The notes under the pieces were generated by a model. The model ran no database searches, had not been told where the DNA came from, and saw only the letters and a list, made by a program, of their open reading frames with translations. A stretch of DNA of 64,000 nucleotides from Lachnospiraceae bacterium (GTDB lineage: Bacteria > Bacillota > Clostridia > Lachnospirales > Lachnospiraceae): contig JABZIZ010000006.1 in assembly GCA_015258065.1 (NCBI GenBank), positions 52,431 through 116,430 of the forward strand, read 5' to 3'. Below are positions 43,922-53,386 of this stretch, one piece after another; position 1 is the first letter of the stretch; the number at the start of each line of letters is the position of its first letter. Both the position numbers and the translations under genes were made by a program.

Positions 43922-43950
43922 TTGAAATAGGCCAACAAACAGGTTAAGAT
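43922..43950 (+). promoter_or_regulatory. Probable promoter of the iolG-iolB operon
   Basis: TTGAAA (43922-43927) and TAAGAT (43945-43950) with a 17-base spacer, about 70 bases before the iolG start. Confidence 0.55.
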
Positions 43951-44019
43951 GATACATGAACTATCCAAACAACCAAAAATATACTCAATATATAATCAAA
44001 AAGACGGGAGGATTCACCA

Positions 44020-45054
44020 ATGGGGGCAGAAATCAAGGTTGGCATCGTGGGATGTGGCGCAATCGGGAGAGATCATTGCAGGCGGATCATGGACACCGTG
44101 CCGGGAGCGAGAGTGGTAGCGGTCAGCGACTATGTCAAGGAAGCGGCAGATGAGACGGCAAAGGCTTATGACATCCGTTCTTATGGAAACGATTGCGATG
44201 CGATGATCGCCGACAAGGAAGTGGAGGCAGTTTTGATCGCATCTATCGATGCAACCCATCATGACTATGTCATGAAGACGCTCGCGCAGGAGAAATGGTG
44301 CTTTTGTGAAAAGCCGCTCTCCCAGACGGCAAAGGACTGCGAAGAGATCATGAAAAGGGAGCAGGAGATCGGGAAACGTCTGGTACAGGTCGGTTTTATG
44401 CGCCGTTATGACAGAGGATATGCGGAGATGAAACGCATCATTTCCTCCGGTGAAATCGGAAAGCCCCTCATCATCAAGGCCTGCCACCGGAATGTATCCC
44501 AGGGACCCGGCTTCAAGACGGAAAACGGAATCACCAATGTGGCCATTCACGAACTGGATATCTGCAGATGGCTGCTGGATGACGAATACGAGGATGCGCA
44601 GGCAGTCAGAGTCAGGCAGTCTTCCAATTCCAACAAAGGATACGATAACCCGCAGGTGGTATTGCTGCGTACCAAGAATAACTGCTTCATCGACGTAGAG
44701 GTACAGGTGGCGGACGGCTACGGATATGATATTCAGTGCGAGGTGGTTTGTGAAAATGGAACGGTCAAGCTGCCGGATCCCTATGCGGTGGTTCGTCGTT
44801 CCAGACCGAATCCGGAGAAGCTGCCGGGTGCAACCATGCCGATCATGGTAGATTGGAAGGAGCGCTTTATCGAAGCCTATGACATTGAGCTCTGCGCTTG
44901 GGCAAAGAGTTTACAGGAAGGGAAACTGACAGGACCCTCCTCTTGGGACGGGTATGTGGCCTGCGTGGCGGGAGACGCGCTAAATGCATCCAGAGGAAAC
45001 GGCGTCTTTTTGCCGGTGAAAACGATTGAAAAGCCGGAAATGTATAAGGACTGA
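44020..45054 (+). CDS. iolG: Inositol 2-dehydrogenase, Gfo/Idh/MocA family
   Basis: 344 residues. NAD-binding motif GIVGCGAIGRDH (residues about 7-18), CEKPL with the conserved lysine (about 97) and the catalytic HELDICRW (about 181-188) define the family. It oxidises myo-inositol to scyllo-inosose, the first step of the pathway whose next enzymes follow immediately. GGAGG precedes the ATG. A second homologue lies at 62167; the two may differ in inositol isomer preference. Confidence 0.9.
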   Translation: MGAEIKVGIVGCGAIGRDHCRRIMDTVPGARVVAVSDYVKEAADETAKAYDIRSYGNDCDAMIADKEVEAVLIASIDATHHDYVMKTLAQEKWCFCEKPLSQTAKDCEEIMKREQEIGKRLVQVGFMRRYDRGYAEMKRIISSGEIGKPLIIKACHRNVSQGPGFKTENGITNVAIHELDICRWLLDDEYEDAQAVRVRQSSNSNKGYDNPQVVLLRTKNNCFIDVEVQVADGYGYDIQCEVVCENGTVKLPDPYAVVRRSRPNPEKLPGATMPIMVDWKERFIEAYDIELCAWAKSLQEGKLTGPSSWDGYVACVAGDALNASRGNGVFLPVKTIEKPEMYKD

Positions 45055-45072
45055 AAAGGGAGGAATTTTAGA

Positions 45073-45969
45073 ATGGATAAGACAAAGGTAAAACTCGGCA
45101 TTGCGCCGATTGCATGGACAAATGACGATCTGCCGGATCTGGGCGGAGAAAATACCTTCGAGCAGTGCGTCTCGGAGATGGCACTGGCGGGATTCACAGG
45201 ATCCGAGGTGGGCAACAAGTACCCGAAGGATCCGGCGGTGTTAAAAAAGGCGCTGGATCTGCGCGGGATTGAAATCTGCAACCAGTGGTTCTCCTCTTTT
45301 TTGCTGACGAAGCCTTTTGAAGAGGTGGAGAAGGACTGCCGCGCACAGCTTTCTTTTTTGCAGAAAATGGGATCGAAGATCATCGGCTTCTCCGAGCAGA
45401 GCTACAGCGTGCAGGGGCAGCAGGATACTCCGATTTTCGGGCACAAAAGGGTGATGAACGACGCGGAGTGGAAGACACTTGGCGAGGGATTAAACCGTCT
45501 GGGGAAGATTGCCCTCGAGGAATACGGCATTCATTTGACCTACCATCATCACATGGGAACGGTGGTGCAGACGATGGAGGAGACGGAGAGGTTTCTGGCT
45601 GAAACCGATCCGGCGTATGTCTCGCTTCTGTATGATTCCGGACATTTCTGCTATTCGGGGGAGGATCCGATTGCTTGTGTAAAAAAATTCATCGGAAGAA
45701 TTAAGCATGTGCACCTCAAAGACATCAGAGAGGACGTATTGCAGAAGGTACGTGAGGAAAAAATGAGCTTTCTGGACGGCGTGAGAGCCGGCGCTTTCAC
45801 CATCCCGGGAGACGGCTGCATTGATTTTGACCAGATCTTCCGCGTACTTGAGGAAAACGGCTATGCAGGGTATATGGTGGTAGAAGCGGAGCAGGATCCG
45901 GCAAAAGCCAATCCTTTAGAGTATGCGATCCGCGCAAGGAAATACATCAGCGAAAAAACCGGGTTATAA
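45073..45969 (+). CDS. iolE: Inosose dehydratase
   Basis: 298 residues of the xylose-isomerase-like TIM-barrel group. KLGIAPIAWTNDDLPDLGG at the N-terminus, TYHHHMGTVVQT and GHFCYSGEDP with metal ligands, HVHLKDIRE, and the late GDGCIDFDQIF are typical of IolE. It dehydrates scyllo-inosose to the diketone used by IolD. GGGAGG precedes the ATG, 18 bases after iolG. Confidence 0.95.
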   Translation: MDKTKVKLGIAPIAWTNDDLPDLGGENTFEQCVSEMALAGFTGSEVGNKYPKDPAVLKKALDLRGIEICNQWFSSFLLTKPFEEVEKDCRAQLSFLQKMGSKIIGFSEQSYSVQGQQDTPIFGHKRVMNDAEWKTLGEGLNRLGKIALEEYGIHLTYHHHMGTVVQTMEETERFLAETDPAYVSLLYDSGHFCYSGEDPIACVKKFIGRIKHVHLKDIREDVLQKVREEKMSFLDGVRAGAFTIPGDGCIDFDQIFRVLEENGYAGYMVVEAEQDPAKANPLEYAIRARKYISEKTGL

Positions 45970-46022
45970 TCAAGGAGTGACCCGCGTAATCGAAACGAAG
46001 TGACGAAGAGGAGAATGAGGCC

Positions 46023-47957
46023 ATGGAGCAAAAGACCATCAGACTGACGGTCGCACAGGCGATTGTGAAGTTTCTGGATCAGCAGTATGTCAGCATGGAC
46101 GGGGAAGAGACCAAGTTTGTAGAAGCTTTTTTTACCATCTTCGGGCATGGAATCGCGCTCGGACTGGGAGAGGCGCTGGACTCGGATCCGGGCAGTATCA
46201 AGGTGATGCAGGGCAGGAATGAGCAGGGAATGTGCCACTGTGCCATCGCTTACGCCAAACAGAGCAACCGGAGAAAAATCATCCCCTGCTCCTCTTCGAT
46301 CGGACCCGGCGCTGCCAATATGGTGGTTGCGGCGGCGACGGCGACCGTGAACCAGATCCCCCTCCTTCTTTTTCCCTCGGACACCTATGCGTCCAGACAG
46401 CCGGATCCGGTGCTGCAGCAGCTGGAGCAGAGCTCGTCTCTTGCGACCACCACCAATGATGCTTTTAAGCCGGTGGTGAAATATTGGGACAGAATCGAGA
46501 GGCCGGAGCAGTTGATGAGTGCGATGATCAATGCCATGCGCGTCCTGACCGATCCCTCGGACTGCGGAGCGGTCAGCATTTGTCTCCCGCAGGACGTAGA
46601 GGGAGAAGCGTATGACTATCCGACTTCCTTTTTTGCAAAAAGAGTGCATCGCATCACTAGGCCGGTGGCGGTAGAGGAAGAAATCCTCGATGTTGCGGAA
46701 GTTATTGCGGCCGCTAAGAAACCGATCGTGATTGTCGGCGGAGGGGTACGCTACGCGGAAGCGGGAAGGACGGTGGAAGATTTCTGCGAGACCTTCGGCA
46801 TTCCTTTTGGGGAGACCCAGGGAGGGAAGAGCGCTTGTCAGTCTTCTCACCCCTACTGTTTGGGCGGCATCGGCGTGACGGGCACGCTTGCCAGTAATCA
46901 GATTGCGCAGGAAGCGGACTGCGTGATTGCCATCGGCACGAGATTAACCGATTTTACGACGGCTTCCAAATGGCTCTTCCGAAATCCTGCCGTTCGCTTT
47001 GTGACCATCAACAATAACCGCTATCATGCATACAAGGCGGACGCGGTAAAGGCAGTGGGAGATGCGAGGGCAACGGTTGAAAGGCTCACGGAAGTCCTGC
47101 GGCAGAAGGGATACCATTCCGCTTACAGCAATGAGATTATCCAGGCAAAAAACGCCTGGGAACAGGAACTGCTTCGGCTGGGAGCGCTGGTTTGCACAGG
47201 GGAAAATTTCGAGCCGAATATCCGCCAGAGAGATACACGCACGATACCGGAATATGTGAAACTGCATGGCAGCAGTTTGACGCAGACGTCTGCTCTTGCC
47301 ATCCTCCGGGATACCATTGGAAAAGATGACAATATCGTGACCGCGGGCGGATCCCTCCCCAGTTGCCTCCAGAGGGTCTGGCAGACGGATAAGAGAGGCG
47401 GCTATCATGTGGAGTATGGCTATTCCTGCATGGGGTATGAAATCGGTGCTTCCCTCGGTGTAAAAATGGCAGATCCCGCAAATGAAGAATACACCGTGGT
47501 TGGCGATGGCGGCTTCCAGATGTTAAACTCGGAACTGGGAACCATTATGCAGGAGAGGGTAAAGACCAATATCCTTGTTTTTGATAACTGCGGCTTCGGC
47601 TGTATCAACAATCTGGAGATGACGCACGGTGTGGGAAGCCTTGCCACTGAATTTCGCTATACGGACGGCAGGAAGCCGGCGGGAGATTTGATCGCCGTGG
47701 ATTATACGAAGATCGGCGAAGCTTACGGCATGAAGACCTATCTCTGCAAGTCGGCGGAAGAGTTGAGAGAAGCTCTCCTTGACAGCAGAAAACAGGAGGT
47801 TGCCTGCCTCTTTGATCTGAAGGTCGTTCCCAAAACCATGACGGACGGGTATGATGCCTGGTGGAACGTCGGCATTGCCATGGAATCGGTAAATGAAGAG
47901 GTAAGAGCAGTGGCCAAAGAGGTGGAAGCGCACAGAGAGGTCGCGCGGAAATATTAA
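46023..47957 (+). CDS. iolD: Trihydroxycyclohexane-1,2-dione hydrolase (THcHDO), TPP enzyme
   Basis: 644 residues. It opens the ring of the IolE product to give 5-deoxyglucuronate. Three TPP-enzyme domains are visible, with the diphosphate motif VVGDGGFQMLNSELGTI followed by the asparagine of LVFDNCGFG, and the N-terminal glutamate in GRNEQGMCHCA. IolE and IolB genes on either side confirm the assignment against acetolactate synthase. Confidence 0.95.
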   Translation: MEQKTIRLTVAQAIVKFLDQQYVSMDGEETKFVEAFFTIFGHGIALGLGEALDSDPGSIKVMQGRNEQGMCHCAIAYAKQSNRRKIIPCSSSIGPGAANMVVAAATATVNQIPLLLFPSDTYASRQPDPVLQQLEQSSSLATTTNDAFKPVVKYWDRIERPEQLMSAMINAMRVLTDPSDCGAVSICLPQDVEGEAYDYPTSFFAKRVHRITRPVAVEEEILDVAEVIAAAKKPIVIVGGGVRYAEAGRTVEDFCETFGIPFGETQGGKSACQSSHPYCLGGIGVTGTLASNQIAQEADCVIAIGTRLTDFTTASKWLFRNPAVRFVTINNNRYHAYKADAVKAVGDARATVERLTEVLRQKGYHSAYSNEIIQAKNAWEQELLRLGALVCTGENFEPNIRQRDTRTIPEYVKLHGSSLTQTSALAILRDTIGKDDNIVTAGGSLPSCLQRVWQTDKRGGYHVEYGYSCMGYEIGASLGVKMADPANEEYTVVGDGGFQMLNSELGTIMQERVKTNILVFDNCGFGCINNLEMTHGVGSLATEFRYTDGRKPAGDLIAVDYTKIGEAYGMKTYLCKSAEELREALLDSRKQEVACLFDLKVVPKTMTDGYDAWWNVGIAMESVNEEVRAVAKEVEAHREVARKY

Positions 47958-48063
47958 AAGGAAAAGAGAATCTGGAAGCGAGCATCTGGAAGTCTCCGGG
48001 AGAGGGCAATCTGCGACCGGGGACTTCTTGCGACAGAGGATGAGGGAAAAAGAGGAGAGTAGC

Positions 48064-48852
48064 ATGGAACAGAAAGTTTTCGGATATCCGGAATTTGATC
48101 AAAATGGCGAACAGATCCTGACCACCTATGAGAATGAATACCGTGCCATGAATATGGACATTCGCGTCTACCGCATGAAGGCGGGGGAGGAGAAGAATTT
48201 TTTGCGCGAACAGGAAGAGACGGCCATCCTTCTTTTGTCCGGAAAGATCAAATTGATCTGGGAAAAAGAAGAGGAGACGGTAGCCAGAAAGGATGTGTTT
48301 ACAGAAGGGCCGTTCGCCCTTCATGTTTGCAAAAACGTCCAGGTGAGGGTGAAAGCAGAGGAGGATTCAGAAATCCTCGTGCAGTGTACGAAGAATACGC
48401 GCTCTTTTGCCGGCAGACTGTACCACCCGGAGGATGCGCCGTGGAAATATTCCAGTAAAGGGAAGTTTGGCAACGTGGCCAATCGCCGCGTGAATACCAT
48501 CGTGGACCACGAGATCAATCCGGATTCCAACATGGTATTAGGCGAGGTGTTAAACGATCCGGGAAACTGGTCGGGCTATTTGCCACACAGACACCCGCAG
48601 CCGGAATGTTATTATTTCAAATTTGATCATCCGGAGGGGTTTGGAGCCAGTTTTGTCGGAGATCAGGTATTCAAGAGTGTGGACGGCAGTTTTTCCGCAA
48701 TTCCGGGCGGCGAATTGCATCCGCAGGCAGTGGCGCCCGGGTTTCAAATGTACACCTGCTGGATGATTCGCCACATCGACGGCAATCCCTGGCTGCAAAC
48801 GGACCGATGTGAGGATGAGAGATATCTCTGGCTGCATGAAGCGCGGTTTTAA
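48064..48852 (+). CDS. iolB: 5-deoxy-glucuronate isomerase
   Basis: 262 residues from ATG 48064 (GAGGAGAG upstream); the longer frame from 48028 has no ribosome binding site. The double-cupin metal site is seen in HRHPQPECYYF and the later HPQAVAPGFQMYTCW, and WLQTDRCEDERY closes the fold. It isomerises 5-deoxy-D-glucuronate to 2-deoxy-5-keto-gluconate, the substrate of IolC. Confidence 0.95.
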   Translation: MEQKVFGYPEFDQNGEQILTTYENEYRAMNMDIRVYRMKAGEEKNFLREQEETAILLLSGKIKLIWEKEEETVARKDVFTEGPFALHVCKNVQVRVKAEEDSEILVQCTKNTRSFAGRLYHPEDAPWKYSSKGKFGNVANRRVNTIVDHEINPDSNMVLGEVLNDPGNWSGYLPHRHPQPECYYFKFDHPEGFGASFVGDQVFKSVDGSFSAIPGGELHPQAVAPGFQMYTCWMIRHIDGNPWLQTDRCEDERYLWLHEARF

Positions 48853-48864
48853 GGAGCGTAGGCG

Positions 48865-49815
48865 TTGGCAAGGACAATTCGACTGAATCTTGCACAGGAA
48901 CAGGAACTGGCGGCGATCGGGAAGGCGCTGTCCTCTGATTGGAGAATCCGGATTCTGCGCCTTTGCTCCCGCCAGAAGATGAGCATTGCGGACATGGCAA
49001 AAGAACTGCGCATTCCCCCTTCCAGCTGTGCCATGCATGTAAAGATCCTGGTAGATGCGGGACTTTTGGACCGGGATACCCTGCAGGGGAGCCGTGGAAA
49101 TGCCCAGCTGTGCTACCGCAATGCGGACCGGATTGATATTCGCCTGATGGAGATGGTGGAGAGGGCAGACAACATCGTGAGCGTCGAGATGCCAATCGGA
49201 GCCTATACGGACTGCGAAGTGCATGCCACCTGCGGGATTGCCAATGAGGCGGGAATCATCGGGATGGACGACAAGGAGGAAAATTTTTTCCTGCCCGAAC
49301 ATCTGACGGCACAGATCGCCTGGACATCTTCCGGTTATCTGGAATATACTTTTCCCAATAGACTCTTGTCTCTCCCTTTTAAGTGCAGACCCAAACAGGT
49401 GATGGTCAGCATGGAGATTTGCTCGGAGACGGCGGGGTACAAGGAAGACTGGAAGTCTGACTTGACCCTCTTTTTAAACGGCAGAGACTGCGGAACGTAT
49501 CGAAGCATGGGAGATTACGGAGCTAGGAGAGGCAAAAACAATCCGATTTCATGGGTCTCCGGCAGAACCCAGTACGGGAAGCTTGCCATCTTCGAGGTGA
49601 ATGAGAGAGGCAGCTTTGTGGGAGGGGTAAGAGTCGGTGACACGACCATCGAGGATCTGCATTTGATGGATGCACACCGGATTCTTCTCCGGATCGGCAA
49701 TAAACCGGATGCCAAATACGTCGGGGGTCTCAACCTGTTCGGCAGGCAGTTTGGGGACTATTCGCAGGACATCATCATGAATCTGGTTTATGAGGAAACC
49801 ATGCACCGGTCATGA
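48865..49815 (+). CDS. ArsR-like winged-helix regulator with large C-terminal domain
   Basis: 316 residues with TTG start after AAGGAGCG, 12 bases behind iolB. Residues about 15-90 form a winged helix (LSSDWRIRILRLCSRQKMS, then SSCAMHVKILVDAGLLDRD) of ArsR type. The remaining about 200 residues are beta-rich with no motif I recognise and could bind an effector such as an inositol intermediate. The position inside the iol operon points to control of inositol genes. It is much longer than ordinary ArsR proteins (about 100 residues). Confidence 0.8.
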   Translation: MARTIRLNLAQEQELAAIGKALSSDWRIRILRLCSRQKMSIADMAKELRIPPSSCAMHVKILVDAGLLDRDTLQGSRGNAQLCYRNADRIDIRLMEMVERADNIVSVEMPIGAYTDCEVHATCGIANEAGIIGMDDKEENFFLPEHLTAQIAWTSSGYLEYTFPNRLLSLPFKCRPKQVMVSMEICSETAGYKEDWKSDLTLFLNGRDCGTYRSMGDYGARRGKNNPISWVSGRTQYGKLAIFEVNERGSFVGGVRVGDTTIEDLHLMDAHRILLRIGNKPDAKYVGGLNLFGRQFGDYSQDIIMNLVYEETMHRS

Positions 49816-50942
49816 TCTGCAGGGAGAAGAAACCGATTCTTAGAGCGCCGGGAGAGGCAATCGTAGAGGATTTATGGATGAGTGAAAGTTATCAGCCGCC
49901 CTTCCATATGACGGAAGAAATCACAAACTTAATCGTTGAAATCGGGTTGTATGTTGGATCAATTACAACCTATGAAACGATACATCAGAATCCTGTGCTG
50001 CGCAGAAATAATCGGATTAAATCGATCTATTCTTCTTTAGCAATCGAACAGAATACGCTTTCGCTGGATCAAGTCAGTGATGTGATTAACGGGAAGCGAG
50101 TGTTGGCGCCTCCGCAGGATATCAGAGAAGTAAAGAATGCCTATGAAGCATATGAGCGGGCATCGGAACTCAAGCCATACAGCGTAAAAAATCTGCTTTA
50201 TGCGCATAAGTTACTGATGGATGGTCTAATGAAAGAAGCCGGACGATTTCGCAGTGAAAATGTTGGCGTTTACGCCGGAGACCAGTTGATCCATGCAGGA
50301 ACGCCTGCAAAATACGTGCCGGAGTTGATGGCACAATTGATGAATTGGTTAAAAAGATCCAATGTTCATCCGCTGGTGAAGAGTTGCATCTTTCATTATG
50401 AGTTTGAATTTATTCATCCGTTTGCGGATGGGAATGGACGTACCGGACGACTTTGGCAGTCCTTGATCCTTCAGAAGTGGAATAACCTCTTTGCATGGTT
50501 GCCGGTAGAGACACTGGTGCACGAGCATCAGGAAGAATATTACCGGGTGTTACAGCGGTCAGATCAGAAGGGAGACTCTACGGAATTTGTAGAGTTCATG
50601 CTGGGCATGATTCGTGATGCGTTGAAAGAATTGAGTGAAAACCAGAACCGGGGGAAGACAGCGACGGATGTCGTAGTAAATGTCGCAAGAAATGTCGTAG
50701 TAAATGTCGCAAGAAATGATGCGGTTAATGTCGCAGTAAATGAGGATAAGGTGCTGGCGCTTCTGGCGCAAGACGGAAGGCTGACAGCGAAGGTGTTGGC
50801 ATCGACGCTTAGAGTCACACAGAGGCAGATACAACGAATTTTGGCAAAGCTGAAGCAAGAGCAAAAGATCATCCGGCACGGTGCAAGCAAAAATGGCTAC
50901 TGGGAAGTGAACAGGCTTCGGAAAGCGAAGGAGATGGACTGA
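49812..50942 (+). CDS. Fic-domain AMPylase-like protein with C-terminal winged helix
   Basis: 376 residues if ATG 49812 is used (overlapping the regulator stop); M at 49878 is an alternative. The Fic active site HPFADGNGRTGR is complete at residues about 205-216. The N-terminal inhibitory helix reads SSLAIEQNTLS, where relatives usually have Gly after the glutamate. The C-terminus has a helix-turn-helix (VLASTLRVTQRQIQRILAKL) preceded by a linker of repeated NVxVNVARN units. Fic enzymes transfer AMP to target hydroxyls. Targets are unknown; the gene is co-oriented and overlapping with the iol operon. Confidence 0.9.
   Translation: MICREKKPILRAPGEAIVEDLWMSESYQPPFHMTEEITNLIVEIGLYVGSITTYETIHQNPVLRRNNRIKSIYSSLAIEQNTLSLDQVSDVINGKRVLAPPQDIREVKNAYEAYERASELKPYSVKNLLYAHKLLMDGLMKEAGRFRSENVGVYAGDQLIHAGTPAKYVPELMAQLMNWLKRSNVHPLVKSCIFHYEFEFIHPFADGNGRTGRLWQSLILQKWNNLFAWLPVETLVHEHQEEYYRVLQRSDQKGDSTEFVEFMLGMIRDALKELSENQNRGKTATDVVVNVARNVVVNVARNDAVNVAVNEDKVLALLAQDGRLTAKVLASTLRVTQRQIQRILAKLKQEQKIIRHGASKNGYWEVNRLRKAKEMD
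50670..50717 (+). repeat. Exact 24-base tandem repeat in the Fic gene linker
   Basis: The 24-base unit starting GTCGTAGTAAATG occurs twice (50670-50693, 50694-50717), followed by a third diverged unit. The repeat encodes VVVNVARN and keeps the frame. Confidence 0.95.
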
Positions 50943-51030
50943 ATGCAAAGTGGCTGTTCCCGAGATGGGAAAAACCAGACTGCATAAAGAGGATTCTTTG
51001 CCTAATATTCGTGCAACGAAGTAGCTGGTG

Positions 51031-51067
51031 GAGGAAACTGTTGAAAGAAAACAGTTTCCTCTTTTTT
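51031..51067 (+). terminator. Rho-independent terminator of the iolG-Fic unit
   Basis: GAGGAAACTGTT (51031-51042) pairs perfectly with AACAGTTTCCTC (51050-51061), followed by six T. Confidence 0.93.
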
Positions 51068-51204
51068 AAACAACAATATTGTTGAAATATCGGATTATTA
51101 CCATCAAATTACCTAAAAATAACAGTATAAACTTGCGGAATTTGTTAGCTTCCTCTAAATTCTTAGATAGAAATAAACGTAAGTAATAGAAAAAGGAGGA
51201 AAGC

Positions 51205-51558
51205 ATGAAAAAGAGATGGTGGAGTGCCCTGTTAGCCGCATCATTGATTTCAGGAGCCCTGGCCGGCTGTGGAGGGAGTGCAGGAGAGGGAGCAAAGACT
51301 TCTGATCCCGCAAATGCCTCGGATGTGGCAGCTTCTGCAGAGGGAAAAGCATCCGGTGCAGGCGGCGCAAGCGTAGATACAAATGAAGACGGAACGGTGA
51401 ACAATCCGGAAGCCGTCAAGGTACCGGAGGGGGATCTGACCTTCTGGTCGCTCTTTACGGGAGGAGACGGCGAGTGGTGGAACAGCATTGTCGATCAGTA
51501 TAACAAGTCACAAAAACAGATCGTGCAGGGCGTTTCCATGGAAGGCATCAAGGGGTGA
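51205..51558 (+). pseudogene. Truncated sugar-binding lipoprotein
   Basis: AAAGGAGG precedes an ATG and a lipoprotein signal ending LAGC. A long low-complexity linker and the beginning of an extracellular solute-binding protein of family 1 (GDLTFWSLFTGGDGEWW) follow, then the frame stops at residue 117. Full proteins are about 430 residues. The permease genes that normally follow are absent and a damaged GH2 gene comes next, so a deletion has removed most of a glycoside-import operon. Confidence 0.75.
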
Positions 51559-51583
51559 GTAGAGGAGAGGAGAGGAGAATACA

Positions 51584-53373
51584 ATGATTCAGGATAGAAA
51601 GGATTATCCGCGCCCGCAACTGGTGAGGAGCACTTGGCAGAACCTGAACGGAGAGTGGGATTTTGCCTTTGATGAGGAAAACAGAGGAGTGAGGGCGAAC
51701 TGGCAAAACGGGATCCCGAAACAGAAAAAGATATGTGTGCCCTTTTCTTATGAAACGAAGGCAAGCGGCATCGGAGATCCTGCGCAACACGAAGTGGTCT
51801 GGTATCAGAGGAACTTTTCTTTTGCCAAAAAAGAAGGAAAAAGAAGCCTGCTGCATTTCGAAGGCGTCGATTTTAAGGCCGAAGTTTGGGTGAATGGAAG
51901 ATCTGCGGGTAGGCACACGGGGGCATATAGCAGATTTTCCTTTGATGTGACTGCTCTTCTGCAGGAGGGGGAAAACAGCCTTGTCGTTCGGTGTCAGGAC
52001 TCTAGATCGGTAGAGATTCCAAGAGGGAAGCAGCGGTGGATGCGGGAAAATTATGCCTGCTGGTATGTGCAGACGACCGGCATCTGGAAGACGGTCTGGA
52101 TGGAAGAAGTGTCTGAAATTTATATCGGGGAAGTGAAGCTGACGCCGGAGATTGCAAGTGGAGAACTGCAGATTGAGGCGAAAATTGTGGATGAGGGAAG
52201 TGACGAGCGGGAGGAGAAGCCGCGGGAACTACTGCTTTTATCCGAAGCTTTTTTTGATGGGAAAAAAATAGGGAGTGTGGAGACCGCGATCCATTTGGGA
52301 AGGGTTACGCAGCGCCTGTCTGTCTTGAGAGAAGATCTGTTTGAATGGGGGCTGCATCTGTGGACACCGGAAAGTCCTGCGCTCTATGATTTGAAGCTGA
52401 CGCTGATGGAACAAACGTCTGATGAAAAAAGCGCCCTGGACGAAGTGGTGTCCTACTTCGGGATGCGGGAAATCCGCATCGATCACGGAAACATCCTGCT
52501 CAACAACGTGCCCCTCTACCAAAGGCTGATCCTAGATCAGGGATATTTTGAGGAGTCGGGCTTAACGCCTCCCTCGGTGGATGCGCTTGTTCTGGATATC
52601 GACCGGGTAAAAGAATTGGGCTTCAACGGCGTCAGGAAGCAGTGGAAGACGAGAGATTTTTGTACCTGGCGGATGTAAAAGGGCTGTTGGTCTGGAGCGA
52701 GATGGCGGCGCACTACCGTTTCAGTGATGCTGCCGTGCAGGAATATACGAAGGAGTGGATGGAGGTGCTGCGGCAGAATTACAACCACCCTTCCATCATT
52801 ACCTGGACGCCGTTTAACGAGTCCTGGGGAATTCCGCAGGTGGAAACGGAAAGGAGACAGCAACATTATACGGAGGCGATTTATCACTTAACCAAGGCCT
52901 TCGATCCGATGCGCCCCGTGATTTCCAATGACGGATGGGAGCATACGGTCTCCGACATCATCACCCTGCATGATTATGAGGAGGACGGAGAGCGATTTCT
53001 GAACCGCTATTTGACGCACAAAGAGGAGATCCTGCGCACGCAGCTCTACCACTGCGGTCATAAGTCGGCGATGGCAAACGGCTATACCTACGAGGGGCAG
53101 CCGGTAATCCTCAGCGAATACGGTGGCATCGCCTTTGCGGATAAACAGCAGGGAGAGTGGGGATACGGCAATGCGGTGAAGAGTGAGGAGGAATTCCTTC
53201 TCCGTTTGCAAAAAATCACGTCTGCCATCTATCAGGTTCCTTATATCGTTGGATTCTGCTATACGCAGGTGAGCGATGTGGAGCAGGAAGTGAACGGTCT
53301 GATGCGCGAAAACAGAACTTACAAGGTGGATCCGCAGAAAATCAGACCGATCATTGATCCGGGCGCATCCTGA
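51584..53373 (+). pseudogene. GH2-family beta-glycosidase, frameshifted
   Basis: Frame one (51584 to about 52640) encodes the sugar-binding, immunoglobulin-like and start of the barrel domain (STWQNLNGEWDFAFDEENRG, WVNGRSAGRHTGAYSRFSFD). Frame two (from about 52642 to 53373) continues with VEDERFLYLADVKGLLVW, the acid/base glutamate in TPFNESWG and the nucleophile in ILSEYGG. Homologues read VRKHQK before this point; the junction GTCAGGAAGCAGTGGAAGAC lacks bases, consistent with a deletion of about seven. The protein is thus split within the barrel. It was probably a beta-galactosidase or beta-glucuronidase. Confidence 0.85.
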
Positions 53374-53386
53374 AGGATGCGCTTCT
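53363..53386. terminator. Bidirectional hairpin between convergent genes
   Basis: GCGCATCC-TGAA-GGATGCGC (53363-53382), a perfect 8-base stem whose loop holds the GH2 stop codon. It lies directly before the iolC stop. Confidence 0.7.

Noticed and set aside
45861..46850. 329-codon minus-strand frame opposite iolE and iolD
   Set aside because: Antisense shadow of conserved enzymes; no start signal.
50670..50760. Short tandem repeats considered as a CRISPR array
   Set aside because: Only two exact 24-base units without spacers, inside a Fic coding frame. No CRISPR-like array or cas gene was seen anywhere in the window.
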